Shown: in pieces, positions 54,073 to 63,009 of the stretch
Layout of the letters: the number at the start of each line of letters is the position of its first letter
Position numbering within the stretch: the stretch's first letter is position 1
Assembly (NCBI GenBank): GCA_008107755.1
Contig: VIRH01000088.1
Span: 62,001-126,000 of the forward strand
Source of the DNA: Rhodobacterales bacterium
Lineage (GTDB): Bacteria; Pseudomonadota; Alphaproteobacteria; Rhizobiales; Stappiaceae
DNA: 64,000 bases
Direction: 5' to 3'
Notes under the pieces: generated by a model
The model's database searches: none
The model's input: the letters and a program-made list of their open reading frames with translations, nothing else
What the model was told of the DNA's origin: nothing
Translations under genes and position numbers: made by a program

Positions 54073-57054
54073 ATGATCCGCGCCATGTCGATGAAAGATT
54101 CCGCCCCTGCGCTCACCGCCGATGACCACCTGATCCTGGTCGATGGTTCCACCTTCATATTCCGGGCCTATCACGCTCTGCCCCCGCTCACGCGCAAGCC
54201 TGATGGCCTGCCGGTCGGCGCCGTGTCGGGCTTCTGCAACATGCTGTGGAAGCTGCTGCAGGAAGGGCTGACGCCGGAGGAAGGCGACGAGCCGACGCAT
54301 TTTGCGGTGATTTTCGATCATTCGGCAAAGACCTTCCGCAATGAGATCTATCCCGAATATAAGGCGCAGCGGCCGGAGCCGCCGGAAGATCTCGTGCCGC
54401 AATTCGGTCTGATCCGCGAGGCGACGCGGGCCTTTTCCGTCCACTGCATCGAGCAGGAGGGCTTCGAGGCAGACGACCTGATCGCGACCTATGCACGCCA
54501 GGCGGCGGAACAGGGCGCGCAGGTGACCATCGTTTCCGGCGACAAGGACCTGATGCAGCTCATCGGGCCAAGGGTCGGCATGATCGACACGATGAAGAAC
54601 AAGACCTTCGGCGAAGCGGAAGTGTTCGAGAAATTCGGGGTCGGTCCGGACAAGGTCATCGAGGTCCAGTCACTCGCCGGCGACAGCGTCGACAATGTGC
54701 CCGGTGTTCCCGGCATCGGCCTCAAGACAGCCGCGCTGCTGATCAACGAATTCGGTGACCTGGAGAACCTTCTGGCGAACGCGGAAACGATCAAGCAGAA
54801 CAAGCGCCGCGAGAACCTGATCGAATTCGCGGATCAGGCGCGCGTCTCCCGCAAGCTCGTGACCCTCAAGCAGGATGTGCCTGTCGAGGTTCCGGTCGGC
54901 GATCTGTCGGTAACCGATATCGACGGACCGAAGGCGGTCGGTTTTCTGAAGGCCATGGGCTTTACCACGCTGACCAAGCGCGTTGCGGAAACGACCGGCG
55001 CGGAACAGGATAATGTCGAGGCCGCCGAGTTCAAGGTTCCCGGCTGGGACGAGCCGGACCACAAGGGACGGATGGTGGAACGGGCCGCCGGCGGCGCAGC
55101 GGCCAGTCCGGAAGGCGCAAAGGATGCACCGGCCGCTCTGGACGGCATGATGGTGCCGCGGACCGTTTCCGAGGAACGTGCGGAAAAGATCAAGGCTATC
55201 CCGGTCGATTCCAGTGCCTATGAAACGGTGACCACCATCGAGCGGCTGAAGGAATGGTGCGCCGCGGCCTATGAGACCGGCTATGTCGCCTTCGACACGG
55301 AGACGACGTCGCTTGATGCCATGCAGGCGGATCTTGTCGGCGTGTCGCTGGCGACGGAGCCGGGCAAGGCCTGCTATGTGCCGCTTTCTCATGTGGACGG
55401 CGAAGGCGATCTTCTCGGCGGCGGCGGGCTCGTCGAGGGACAGGTCCCGCTGAAGGACGCGTTGGAAGTGCTGAAGCCGATGCTGGAGGACCGGTCGGTT
55501 CTGAAGATCGCGCAGAACCTCAAGTATGACTGGCTGGTCATGACCCGCCACGGCGTCGACATCGCGCCCTATGACGACACGATGCTCCTGTCCTACACGG
55601 TTGATGCGGGTGTCGGCGGCAACGGCATGGATGAGCTGTCGGAGCGCTGGCTCGGGCATAAGCCGATCCCGTTCAAGGAAATCTGTGGTTCCGGCAAGTC
55701 GATGATCACCTTCGACAAGGTGGCGATCGACAAGGCGACGGCCTACGCGGCAGAGGATGCGGACGTGACCCTGCGTCTGTGGCTGATCCTCAAGCCGCGC
55801 CTTGCCAGCGATCATATGGCGACCGTCTACGAGACCCTGGAACGGCCGATGGTGCCGGTCCTGGCGCGCATGGAAAAGCGCGGCATTTCTGTCGACCGGC
55901 AGATGCTCTCCCGGCTGTCGGGCGATTTCGCCCAAGGCATGGCGGCGGAAGAATCCGAGATCTACGAACTGGCGGGCGAGAACTTCAACATCGGCTCGCC
56001 CAAGCAGCTCGGCGATATCCTGTTCGGCCGGATGGGTCTTCCCGGCGGCAAGAAGACCAAGACCGGCGCCTGGTCGACGTCAGCCCAGGTGCTGGAGGAT
56101 CTGGCGGCCGAGGGTCACGAGCTTCCGTCCAAGATCGTCGCGTGGCGTCAGCTTTCCAAGCTGAAATCCACCTATTCGGATGCGCTGCCCGGCTATATCA
56201 ACCCGGAAACCAACCGGGTTCACACGTCCTACGCCCTGGCGGCGACGACCACGGGGCGTCTGTCATCGTCCGAGCCGAACCTTCAGAACATTCCGGTGCG
56301 CACGGAAGCCGGCCGCAAGATCCGCAAGGCCTTCATCTCGGAAAAGGGCCACAAGCTCATCTCGGCCGACTACAGCCAGATCGAACTGCGCGTTCTGGCG
56401 CATATGGCCGATATTCCGCAGCTGAAGAAGGCCTTCGATGACGGCCTCGACATTCACGCCATGACGGCGAGCGAGATGTTCGGCACGCCGATCGAGGGCA
56501 TGGACCCGATGGTCCGCCGGCGCGCCAAGGCGATCAACTTCGGCATCATCTACGGCATTTCCGCCTTCGGCCTCGCCAATCAGCTGGGCATCTCGCGCGG
56601 AGAGGCGGGCGACTACATCAAGACCTATTTCGAGCGTTTCCCCGGCATCAAGGACTATATGGAAGCGACCAAGAAGCAGGTTCACGCCAATGGGTATGTC
56701 ACCACCATTTTCGGCCGCAAGGCCCATTATCCGGAGGTGAACACCAAGAATCCGAACCTGCGCTCCTTCTACGAGCGCGCCGCAATCAACGCGCCGATCC
56801 AGGGGTCGGCAGCCGACATCCTGCGCCGCGCCATGGTGCGCATGGAAGAACGGCTGTCACACTCAAGGCTTGACGCCCAGATGCTGCTCCAGGTCCATGA
56901 CGAATTGATCTTCGAGGTTCCGGACGCCCAGGTCGATGACACCATCCCGGTCATTCGGGACGTCATGGAAAACGCCTGTGATCCGGCCCTGAAACTCTCG
57001 GTCCCCCTCCAGGTCGATGCCCGCGCCGCGGACAACTGGGACGAGGCGCATTAG
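54073..57054 (+). CDS. polA: DNA polymerase I
   Basis: Processes Okazaki fragments and fills repair gaps. The 993-residue protein has all three domains. The 5'-3' exonuclease (about 14-310) shows LVDGSTFIFRAYHALPP and VSGDKDLMQL. The 3'-5' exonuclease (about 390-590) keeps its acidic residues in VAFDTETTSLD, IAQNLKYDWLVM and YAAEDADVT, so proofreading is expected. The polymerase domain has motif A (SADYSQIELRVLAH), motif B (RRRAKAINFGIIYGIS) and motif C (QVHDELIFE). Start at 54073 is uncertain by four to six codons because further ATGs follow. Repeats lie directly downstream. Confidence 0.97.
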   Translation: MIRAMSMKDSAPALTADDHLILVDGSTFIFRAYHALPPLTRKPDGLPVGAVSGFCNMLWKLLQEGLTPEEGDEPTHFAVIFDHSAKTFRNEIYPEYKAQRPEPPEDLVPQFGLIREATRAFSVHCIEQEGFEADDLIATYARQAAEQGAQVTIVSGDKDLMQLIGPRVGMIDTMKNKTFGEAEVFEKFGVGPDKVIEVQSLAGDSVDNVPGVPGIGLKTAALLINEFGDLENLLANAETIKQNKRRENLIEFADQARVSRKLVTLKQDVPVEVPVGDLSVTDIDGPKAVGFLKAMGFTTLTKRVAETTGAEQDNVEAAEFKVPGWDEPDHKGRMVERAAGGAAASPEGAKDAPAALDGMMVPRTVSEERAEKIKAIPVDSSAYETVTTIERLKEWCAAAYETGYVAFDTETTSLDAMQADLVGVSLATEPGKACYVPLSHVDGEGDLLGGGGLVEGQVPLKDALEVLKPMLEDRSVLKIAQNLKYDWLVMTRHGVDIAPYDDTMLLSYTVDAGVGGNGMDELSERWLGHKPIPFKEICGSGKSMITFDKVAIDKATAYAAEDADVTLRLWLILKPRLASDHMATVYETLERPMVPVLARMEKRGISVDRQMLSRLSGDFAQGMAAEESEIYELAGENFNIGSPKQLGDILFGRMGLPGGKKTKTGAWSTSAQVLEDLAAEGHELPSKIVAWRQLSKLKSTYSDALPGYINPETNRVHTSYALAATTTGRLSSSEPNLQNIPVRTEAGRKIRKAFISEKGHKLISADYSQIELRVLAHMADIPQLKKAFDDGLDIHAMTASEMFGTPIEGMDPMVRRRAKAINFGIIYGISAFGLANQLGISRGEAGDYIKTYFERFPGIKDYMEATKKQVHANGYVTTIFGRKAHYPEVNTKNPNLRSFYERAAINAPIQGSAADILRRAMVRMEERLSHSRLDAQMLLQVHDELIFEVPDAQVDDTIPVIRDVMENACDPALKLSVPLQVDARAADNWDEAH

Positions 57055-57128
57055 AGCGTCTCGTTCAGGCTACGCTGTTTACCGGCCTGGGCCGGCCTAG
57101 AAACGGGAAAACTGGCAGATCTATGCCT

Positions 57129-57166
57129 CATCCTGAGGAGGACCGGCAGGTCGGTCTCGAAGGATG
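57129..57166. repeat. Dispersed stem-loop repeat, copy B
   Basis: CATCCT (57129-57134) and AGGATG (57161-57166) enclose an inner GACC-GGCA-GGTC stem. The copy at 14642-14679 has GGCC-GGCA-GGCC at the same place, so both arms changed together and pairing was kept. It lies just after polA. Confidence 0.65.
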
Positions 57167-57190
57167 GGCGGCTCGTTCAGGACCAGGTTT

Positions 57191-57229
57191 CCCATCTTTC
57201 GAGATGGGCCCACTGCATCCTCAGGATGC
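57191..57229. repeat. Inverted partial copies of the stem-loop repeat
   Basis: CCCATCT-TTCG-AGATGGG at 57191-57208 and GCATCCT-C-AGGATGC at 57215-57229 are perfect hairpins. They read as reverse-strand fragments of the right and left ends of copy B, so the post-polA region is a small cluster of the same element in both orientations. The cluster could terminate polA and the convergent chemoreceptor gene. Confidence 0.55.
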
Positions 57230-57298
57230 GGCACGGGTTCAGCAAGGTGCCATGCCCGAATGAGGAGCGCCAACCTCGCCAAGGGGGCCTCTCCAGGG

Positions 57299-57327
57299 TG
57301 GTCATCCCCGACTTGATCGGGGATCCA
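57299..57327. repeat. Second type of dispersed palindrome (ATCCCCGA...TCGGGGAT)
   Basis: ATCCCCGA at 57304-57311 and TCGGGGAT at 57317-57324 pair around a CTTGA loop. GTCATCCCCGACTTGATCGG-type elements are widespread intergenic repeats in alphaproteobacteria. With copy B and its fragments it fills the 333 bases between polA and the chemoreceptor gene, which hold no gene. Confidence 0.6.
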
Positions 57328-57387
57328 ATGCCAATGTCGGCGCGGCGGAGGTTGATGGCTGCGGCGGGCCGCTGGCCCGCCGCTTCA

Positions 57388-59328
57388 TCAGGCAGCTGCC
57401 ACTGCCGACAGGAAGCGCTCGATTTCGGAGCGCATGTCGTTGGTGATCTCGACAGCTTCGCCGGCCTTGGCCTTGACGGTTTCCGACGAACTGCTGGTCT
57501 CAGCAACCGCGCTGTCCAGTTCACCGATGTTGCCGACCATGTTTTTGGTCTGACGGGCCGCCCCCTGGATGTTGCGGCTGATTTCCGAAGTGACCGAGGT
57601 CTGCTCGGATACGGCACCGGCAATGGCTGTGGTGTATTCGTTGACGTCTTTCATCGTCGTCGAAATCCCCTGCATGGCGGTCACCGCGGCATCGGTCGAG
57701 GCCTGGATGCCGGCGATCTGGTTGGAGATCTCCTCGGTCGCCTTGGACGTCTGGGTCGCCAGTTCCTTGACTTCCGCCGCAACCACGGCAAACCCCTTGC
57801 CGGCGTCGCCTGCGCGGGCGGCTTCGATCGTCGCGTTGAGAGCCAGAAGGTTGGTCTGCTCGGCGATCGCCTGGATGAGCGTCACCACCTCGCCGATCTT
57901 GCTGGCGGCGGTCGCAAGGCCGGAGATCTTGTCGTTGGTGTCCTGAACGTCGCTTGTCGCCTGATCGATGACGCCCGTGGTGCGCTCGACCTGTTCAGCG
58001 ATTTCCCGCGTGGAGGACTCCAGTTCTTCGGTGGCGGCGGCAACCGACTCCACATTGGACGCGGCTTCCTCCGACGCCTGGGTGGCGCCTTCAGCCTGGC
58101 TTGCACTCGAAGAGGCGACGCTTTCCAGAAGCGAGGCGGTGTCCTGCAATTCGCGGTTCACCTGGGTGACGGCGGACAGCATGTCGGCGGATTTGGTCCT
58201 GAAACCGGCGATCAGATCTTCAACGGCGCCCTGGCGCTCTTTTTGAACCTCATCCTCGCGGGTCTTTTCGCTTTCCAGTTCGACCTGGGTCCGCCGGTTG
58301 GCGCAGCAGACATCGATCGCCCGGGCAATGTCACCGACTTCGTCTTCCCGCTCCATGCCCTGAACGTCCTGATTGGCATTGCCGTCCGCCAGTTCGGAAA
58401 TCTGGCTGGTCACCACCTGCAGAGGGCGGAAGACGTTGCGGTTGGCGTAAAAGACGCATGCCGCCGCGATCGCCAGCAGCGCCACGGCAACGCCCGCGCC
58501 AAGCAGCAGGCCGAAGTTGTGGATGCCGGTATAGGGGGTCTGGTCAATCGCGAGGATGCCGGAAGCGGCCTTCTTGCCGGAAAAGTCCGCCAGCGAGACG
58601 ACGCTGAGATGGTACTGGCCGCTCTCGTCGTCATTGTCGCCCCCCGCGATCTCCGCAAGGGCCGTCACCGGGTCGATACCGGCCGGCAGTTGAGAGCCGA
58701 TGACCTTCGGACCGTTTGCCGTTTCGATCACGACCGCAAGGGGGACGCCGGTTTCCGTGGTGAACTGCTCGACGAATTTCTCGTGAAAGCTCAGCCCGAA
58801 TTCCACCGATCCGATATGCTTTCCGTCATGCGAGATCGGCGCGATACCGCGGTTGCCGAGCCCGGCGACACCCTTTTCAAGGCCGAAGATCGGTTTCTTT
58901 TCGGTGTTGGTCGCGACCACCGTATGCCGGAAGCTGGACAGATCGTCGCCGAACTTCTCTGGTTTGTGAACGCGCAGGAAGCTCTCTGCGGGCGGCAGGT
59001 GAAACTGGAACTGGCGGATATCGTAGGTGGACTTGAGCGCGGCAAAGGTCGGCACGAACTCTTCCGCAAGGCCGTCCCGGTCGCCCGCCGCCATCTTGTC
59101 CCGCACGCTTTTCTGACCCGCGACAACCGTCGCCATCAAGAGTGCCTGTCGGCTGTCCGCCTGAATTCTCGATTGTAGCGCGCGCTCCGCGGCGGTTACT
59201 TCCCGGGCGAGCGCCATGTCCGTCAGTTTCGACGTCAGGAATTCCCCGACGAGAAGTGCTGAACCTGCACCAAGTAATGCAAGCACAACGAATAGTACTG
59301 TCAGTTTTGATCGAATGGTCTTCATCAC
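57388..59328 (-). CDS. Methyl-accepting chemotaxis protein with periplasmic Cache-type sensor
   Basis: A 646-residue chemoreceptor. An N-terminal membrane span ([20 protein letters not shown]) and a second at about 270-295 enclose a ~250-residue periplasmic region resembling a double Cache domain ([23 protein letters not shown], seen as [17 protein letters not shown]). A HAMP-like segment follows, unusual in carrying CC (DVCCANRR). The signalling tip is [25 protein letters not shown], seen as [19 protein letters not shown], with normal methylation helices. No C-terminal CheR-binding pentapeptide. Start has GGAGG upstream. The ligand is unknown; the [10 protein letters not shown] signature is found in sensors for small organic compounds. 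Confidence 0.94.
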   Translation of the reverse strand: MMKTIRSKLTVLFVVLALLGAGSALLVGEFLTSKLTDMALAREVTAAERALQSRIQADSRQALLMATVVAGQKSVRDKMAAGDRDGLAEEFVPTFAALKSTYDIRQFQFHLPPAESFLRVHKPEKFGDDLSSFRHTVVATNTEKKPIFGLEKGVAGLGNRGIAPISHDGKHIGSVEFGLSFHEKFVEQFTTETGVPLAVVIETANGPKVIGSQLPAGIDPVTALAEIAGGDNDDESGQYHLSVVSLADFSGKKAASGILAIDQTPYTGIHNFGLLLGAGVAVALLAIAAACVFYANRNVFRPLQVVTSQISELADGNANQDVQGMEREDEVGDIARAIDVCCANRRTQVELESEKTREDEVQKERQGAVEDLIAGFRTKSADMLSAVTQVNRELQDTASLLESVASSSASQAEGATQASEEAASNVESVAAATEELESSTREIAEQVERTTGVIDQATSDVQDTNDKISGLATAASKIGEVVTLIQAIAEQTNLLALNATIEAARAGDAGKGFAVVAAEVKELATQTSKATEEISNQIAGIQASTDAAVTAMQGISTTMKDVNEYTTAIAGAVSEQTSVTSEISRNIQGAARQTKNMVGNIGELDSAVAETSSSSETVKAKAGEAVEITNDMRSEIERFLSAVAAA

Positions 59329-59756
59329 GTCCTCCAGCCAATGGCAAGAAAGTGGCTGGCGGCATTGAATGAATTGTTAATTTTGACAGGGCAAGTGTTC
59401 GCAGAGTGCGATTCCGATCAAAAAAATAGATAGTTTCATATTGATGATATTATTTTAATGCGCATCTTCATATATGTACAACCAACACGCGCACCACTGC
59501 GATGAATTCCCGCGCCTACCGATCTTCGTAAATCGCGCCAAGCCGCAAGAGAATTGACGCACGGCATGTTGCGGTCAATTTCCGTCACGTCTGTTTCCTG
59601 GAATGAGTGTCGTGCCGCTCCTCATCCCCGGGCAGCTTCTGATGGAACCTCAGCGCGTGCTGACGGCGAACCGGATCGGGTCAGTTGTTTGGGTCAGCTT
59701 CGGTGTCGCACGGGGCGTGACCGGCGTACGACCCGTCCTGCAGCGCGCGGCGCCTG
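59329..59756. other. Gene-free region upstream of the chemoreceptor
   Basis: About 430 bases between the mocR stop and the chemoreceptor start, both on the minus strand. The part at 59420-59500 is strongly AT-rich against the GC-rich background and is the likely chemoreceptor promoter region. The remaining part, to 59756, holds no credible gene. Confidence 0.4.
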
Positions 59757-61142
59757 TCAGGCATAGGGATTGTGTTCCATCGAATGGGCAAGAAGATGCA
59801 GGGCACGCTTAAGCTCTGTTCGCGTAAGCTTGCCGCCAAGGCAGACGCGCAGATGCTCGGTCGGCTGCCCGCACACCGTAAAGGGATCGCTGGGTACGAT
59901 GCCGAGCCCCTTTCCGGACATCTGTCCGACGATCCCGGCCCGCGTCAGTCCGTCCGGCAGTTTCAGCCAGATATTGAAGCTCACCGGATCGGCCTCGAAT
60001 TCAAATCCTTTCAGGACCTCCGCCGTCAATTCCTGCCGCGCCTTTGTCTCGCGGCGGATGAAGCGCCGAATGTGGTCGGCCGTGCCGTCTTCAATCCAGC
60101 GGGTCGCAAGCGCCATGGTCACCGGCGAGGCCATGACGGTCATTGAACGCATCGCGGCGGTGAAATCCAGCGCTGCGCGCGTGTCAGGTGCGACCACATA
60201 GGCGAGACGAAGCCCGGCGCCGATGCATTTGGCCAGGCCGCCGATATGCCACGTCAGTTCCGGGATCGTCGCGGCGAAGGGGCTCGGCGCATGTTCGGGT
60301 ATGAAGCCGTAGGCGTCATCCTCGATCAGGGGCAGGCCATGCCGTTTCAGGACCGCCGACAGCGCCAGGCGGCGCTCATGCGGGGTTGTCAGCGTCGTCG
60401 GGTTCTGCAGCGTCGGATTGAGGTAGAGAGCCTTCGGGCCGTGTTCGTCGATCGCGGCTTCCAGGGCTTCCGGCCGCACGCCATCCCTGTCGCTTTCAAG
60501 GCCGACCAGTTTCAGCCGCAAGGTGCGCGTGATCGTACGAATGCCGGGATAGGTGATGGCTTCGCTGAGGATGGTGTCCCCCGGCTGCGCCAGCATGTTC
60601 AGGATGGCCATCATCGCTGGATGCGCGCCCGGGGTGATGAAGACGCGTTCAAGCGACGGTACGAGACCGCGCATGCTCAGCCAGGAGGACGCAGCCTCCT
60701 TGTCGATGGTGGAGCCGGTGCCGTTCTGATAGCGCAGCAGCGAGACCATGTTTCCCGACACGACGGACAGCCCGGCCTGCATGCGGGCGATCAGGTCGGG
60801 ATCGTCCGTTTCCGGCGGCATGTTCATGCTGAGGTCGACCTGTTCGGCCCGCCGGGGTTCGACACTGGCGGCGGGCCCGGCAAGGGTCTTCACGAAGGTT
60901 CCCCGTCCGACATGGCTTTCAACGAGGCCGCGCTCGCGTGCTTCCACATAGCCTCGGGACACGGTGGTGAAGTCGATGCCGAGATGGTCAGCGAGCTTGC
61001 GCTGTGGCGGCAACCTGTCGCCGGGCATCAGCACGCCCCGCTGCAGGTCGCTCGCGATCAGATCCGCGATCTCGATGTATCTCGGTTTGCCGCTCTCCGG
61101 CAGAACCGGTTTCCAACTCTTCATGCCCAGCCCAGTCATCAA
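59757..61142 (-). CDS. MocR-type (GntR-HTH / aminotransferase-fold) transcriptional regulator
   Basis: A 461-residue regulator with an N-terminal GntR winged helix (about 20-85: GDRLPPQRKLADHLGIDFTTVSRGY, seen as LPPQRKLADHLGIDFTTVSR). A class I aminotransferase-like domain (about 110-455) follows. The PLP lysine is in HIGGLAKCIGAGLRLAYV, seen as GGLAKCIGAGLR; PGAHPAMMAIL and EDDAYGFIPEH are further cofactor motifs. MocR proteins sense PLP-linked amines or amino acids. It is divergent from the Nit1C-type operon, with direct repeats between, so it is the probable regulator of that operon. The true start may be the ATG at 61124. Confidence 0.92.
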   Translation of the reverse strand: MMTGLGMKSWKPVLPESGKPRYIEIADLIASDLQRGVLMPGDRLPPQRKLADHLGIDFTTVSRGYVEARERGLVESHVGRGTFVKTLAGPAASVEPRRAEQVDLSMNMPPETDDPDLIARMQAGLSVVSGNMVSLLRYQNGTGSTIDKEAASSWLSMRGLVPSLERVFITPGAHPAMMAILNMLAQPGDTILSEAITYPGIRTITRTLRLKLVGLESDRDGVRPEALEAAIDEHGPKALYLNPTLQNPTTLTTPHERRLALSAVLKRHGLPLIEDDAYGFIPEHAPSPFAATIPELTWHIGGLAKCIGAGLRLAYVVAPDTRAALDFTAAMRSMTVMASPVTMALATRWIEDGTADHIRRFIRRETKARQELTAEVLKGFEFEADPVSFNIWLKLPDGLTRAGIVGQMSGKGLGIVPSDPFTVCGQPTEHLRVCLGGKLTRTELKRALHLLAHSMEHNPYA

Positions 61143-61179
61143 TTGCGGTGTCCTGTCTAGCAGAATTGATTCCGATTGT

Positions 61180-61202
61180 ATGTATGGAGCACAATGTATG
61201 GA
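61180..61202. promoter_or_regulatory. Direct repeat, candidate MocR binding site
   Basis: ATGTATGGA occurs at 61180-61188 and again at 61194-61202, 14 bases apart start to start, about 40 bases upstream of the mocR start. A related TGTATG occurs at 61365-61370, near the Nit1C operon start. MocR regulators are known to bind direct repeats between divergent genes. Confidence 0.5.
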
Positions 61203-61403
61203 TATTGAGGCGCCGCGGGAACCGGTATTTGCGTCCTATTTAGTCGATGTAAAGCGTAAGTTCTGTTCAGCTGCCCTTCTTTTTCGCAGATGTGCCAATC
61301 CGGCATTTTTCCCTTTTCGGTGCGATTTTTGTGTGCCTACAATATCACTGCAAACAGATAAATTGTATGTCCATTGACTGGATATCCGGAGAAGGAACAC
61401 ATC

Positions 61404-61886
61404 ATGCCAGAAGTTACCGCACCCGCGCATCAGGACGGCGATTTCTTCGTCAACTACGAGGAAAAGGTCTTCGAGGACGTGCAGGCGGAACCCGGTGAGA
61501 AGGCCCTTGTGACCTTCCATACGGTCGCATTCGAAGGCTCCATTGGCCTCGTCAACCTGCTCCAGGCCACGCGCCTGCAGCGCAAGGGCTTCGAAACGTC
61601 CATTCTGCTCTATGGGCCGGGCGTGTCTCTCGGCGTGCAGCGCGGGTTCCCGAAACTTGGCGATGAAGCCTTTCCGGGTCATCTGGCGATGAACAATCAG
61701 GTCAAGAAGTTCATGTCCGAAGGCGGCAAGGTCTATGCCTGCCGGTTCGCGCTGCAGGCACTTCTCGGTCACGGCGAACCATCCCTGATCCCGGGCATCA
61801 CCCCGATCGCGCCGCAGGATGTTCTCGACATCATCCTCCTGCACCGCCGTGACGGCGCCTTCATTCTCGATACCTGGACGCTCTGA
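61404..61886 (+). CDS. MSMEG_0572/Sll0783-family protein of the Nit1C cluster
   Basis: A 160-residue protein from the ATG at 61404 (GGAGAAGGAA upstream). It resembles the MSMEG_0572/Sll0783 family, always found next to a Nit1C nitrilase; the fold looks DsrE-like ([22 protein letters not shown], seen as [19 protein letters not shown], then [11 protein letters not shown] and [13 protein letters not shown] with a Cys where DsrE has its sulfur site). In Synechocystis the Sll0783 protein is induced by nitrogen starvation and needed for PHB accumulation. Its chemistry is unknown. It is first in the operon, before the nitrilase. Confidence 0.88.
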   Translation: MPEVTAPAHQDGDFFVNYEEKVFEDVQAEPGEKALVTFHTVAFEGSIGLVNLLQATRLQRKGFETSILLYGPGVSLGVQRGFPKLGDEAFPGHLAMNNQVKKFMSEGGKVYACRFALQALLGHGEPSLIPGITPIAPQDVLDIILLHRRDGAFILDTWTL

Positions 61887-61894
61887 CAACTCGC

Positions 61895-61942
61895 CCGGAC
61901 CGGCCGCCCGCAGCCTGAACTCCTCGGGCGCGGCCGGTCCGG
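61895..61942. other. Strong stem-loop inside the Nit1C operon
   Basis: CCGGACCGGCCGC at 61895-61907 and GCGGCCGGTCCGG at 61930-61942 pair perfectly over 13 bp. It stands 9 bases after the first gene's stop and 48 bases before the nitrilase start. No T-run follows, so it more likely sets mRNA stability or gene dosage than full termination. Confidence 0.7.
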
Positions 61943-61989
61943 CAGTCTGACCGAAGACCCGGAACGTTAGAGACAAACGGAAACCAGCA

Positions 61990-63009
61990 ATGACGACATC
62001 AAACGACACGGTGAGAGTTGCGGCGGTTCAGATTGCGCCTGACCTCAATTCGCGGGCCGGGACCCTTGAAAAGGTCATGGACGCAACGCGCGAGGCGGCC
62101 GGAAAGGGCGCCCGTCTTGTCGTGTTTCCCGAGACCTTCGTGCCCTGGTATCCCTATTTCTCCTTCATTCTGCCGCCGATGCTGGCGGGCAAGGAGCACC
62201 TGCGGCTCTATGAGGAAGCGGTTAAGGTTCCCAGCGTCGAAACCGCCGCGCTCGGCTCTCTTGCCAAGGAACTCGGCATTGTCGCTGTCATCGGCGTCAA
62301 CGAGCGCGATCACGGCTCGCTCTACAACACGCAGCTTGTTTTCGACGCGGACGGCACCTTGTGTCTGAAGCGGCGCAAGATCACGCCGACCTATCACGAG
62401 CGGATGATCTGGGGGCAGGGCGACGGCTCGGGCCTGAAAGTGGTCGACACCGCCGTCGGCCGTATCGGCGCGCTCGCCTGCTGGGAGCACTACAATCCGC
62501 TCGCCCGCTACGCGCTGATGACCCAGCACGAGGAAATCCACGTCGCCCAGTTCCCGGGCTCCCTGGTCGGGCCGATCTTCGGCGAGCAGATCGAGGTCTC
62601 CATGCGGCACCACGCGCTGGAGAGCGGCTGTTTCGTCGTCAATGCCACGGGCTGGCTGACAGAAGAGCAGATTGGATCGATCAGTGACGATCCGAAACTC
62701 CAGAAGGGCCTTCGCGACGGATGCATGACCTGCATCGTCTCGCCGGAGGGCCGCCATCTCGTCCCGCCCCTGACGGAGGGCGAGGGCATTCTGATTGCCG
62801 ATCTCGACATGAAACTGATCACCAAGCGCAAGCGCATGATGGACAGCGTCGGCCATTACGCCCGGCCCGAGCTTCTGCATCTGGTGCATGACATGCGGCC
62901 GGCGAAACCCGTCGATGCCGTTCTTCCGGGCGTCGCCGCTGCGCCGTCACCCGCCCCGGCAAACCCGGAATTGCCGCTGATCCTCGAGGAGACCGAACAT
63001 GTCGGCTGA
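61990..63009 (+). CDS. Nit1C-type nitrilase
   Basis: Cleaves a nitrile to acid and ammonia with a Glu-Lys-Cys triad. The 339-residue protein shows Glu48 ([10 protein letters not shown]), Lys130 ([10 protein letters not shown]) and Cys164 (ACWEHYNP), with the second glutamate Glu137. The C-terminal ~40 residues are a Pro/Ala-rich tail ending HVG. Nitrilases of this cluster have been linked to cyanide assimilation in Pseudomonas. The true substrate may be a product of the other cluster enzymes. The stop overlaps the next gene's start by 11 bases. Confidence 0.94.
   Translation: MTTSNDTVRVAAVQIAPDLNSRAGTLEKVMDATREAAGKGARLVVFPETFVPWYPYFSFILPPMLAGKEHLRLYEEAVKVPSVETAALGSLAKELGIVAVIGVNERDHGSLYNTQLVFDADGTLCLKRRKITPTYHERMIWGQGDGSGLKVVDTAVGRIGALACWEHYNPLARYALMTQHEEIHVAQFPGSLVGPIFGEQIEVSMRHHALESGCFVVNATGWLTEEQIGSISDDPKLQKGLRDGCMTCIVSPEGRHLVPPLTEGEGILIADLDMKLITKRKRMMDSVGHYARPELLHLVHDMRPAKPVDAVLPGVAAAPSPAPANPELPLILEETEHVG

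Noticed and set aside
54670..55935. Long open frame antisense to polA
   Set aside because: Shadow of polA, no recognisable domain.
61290..61345. Sigma-54 promoter before the Nit1C operon
   Set aside because: GG-N10-GT is seen where GG-N10-GC is needed; the match is too weak to report.
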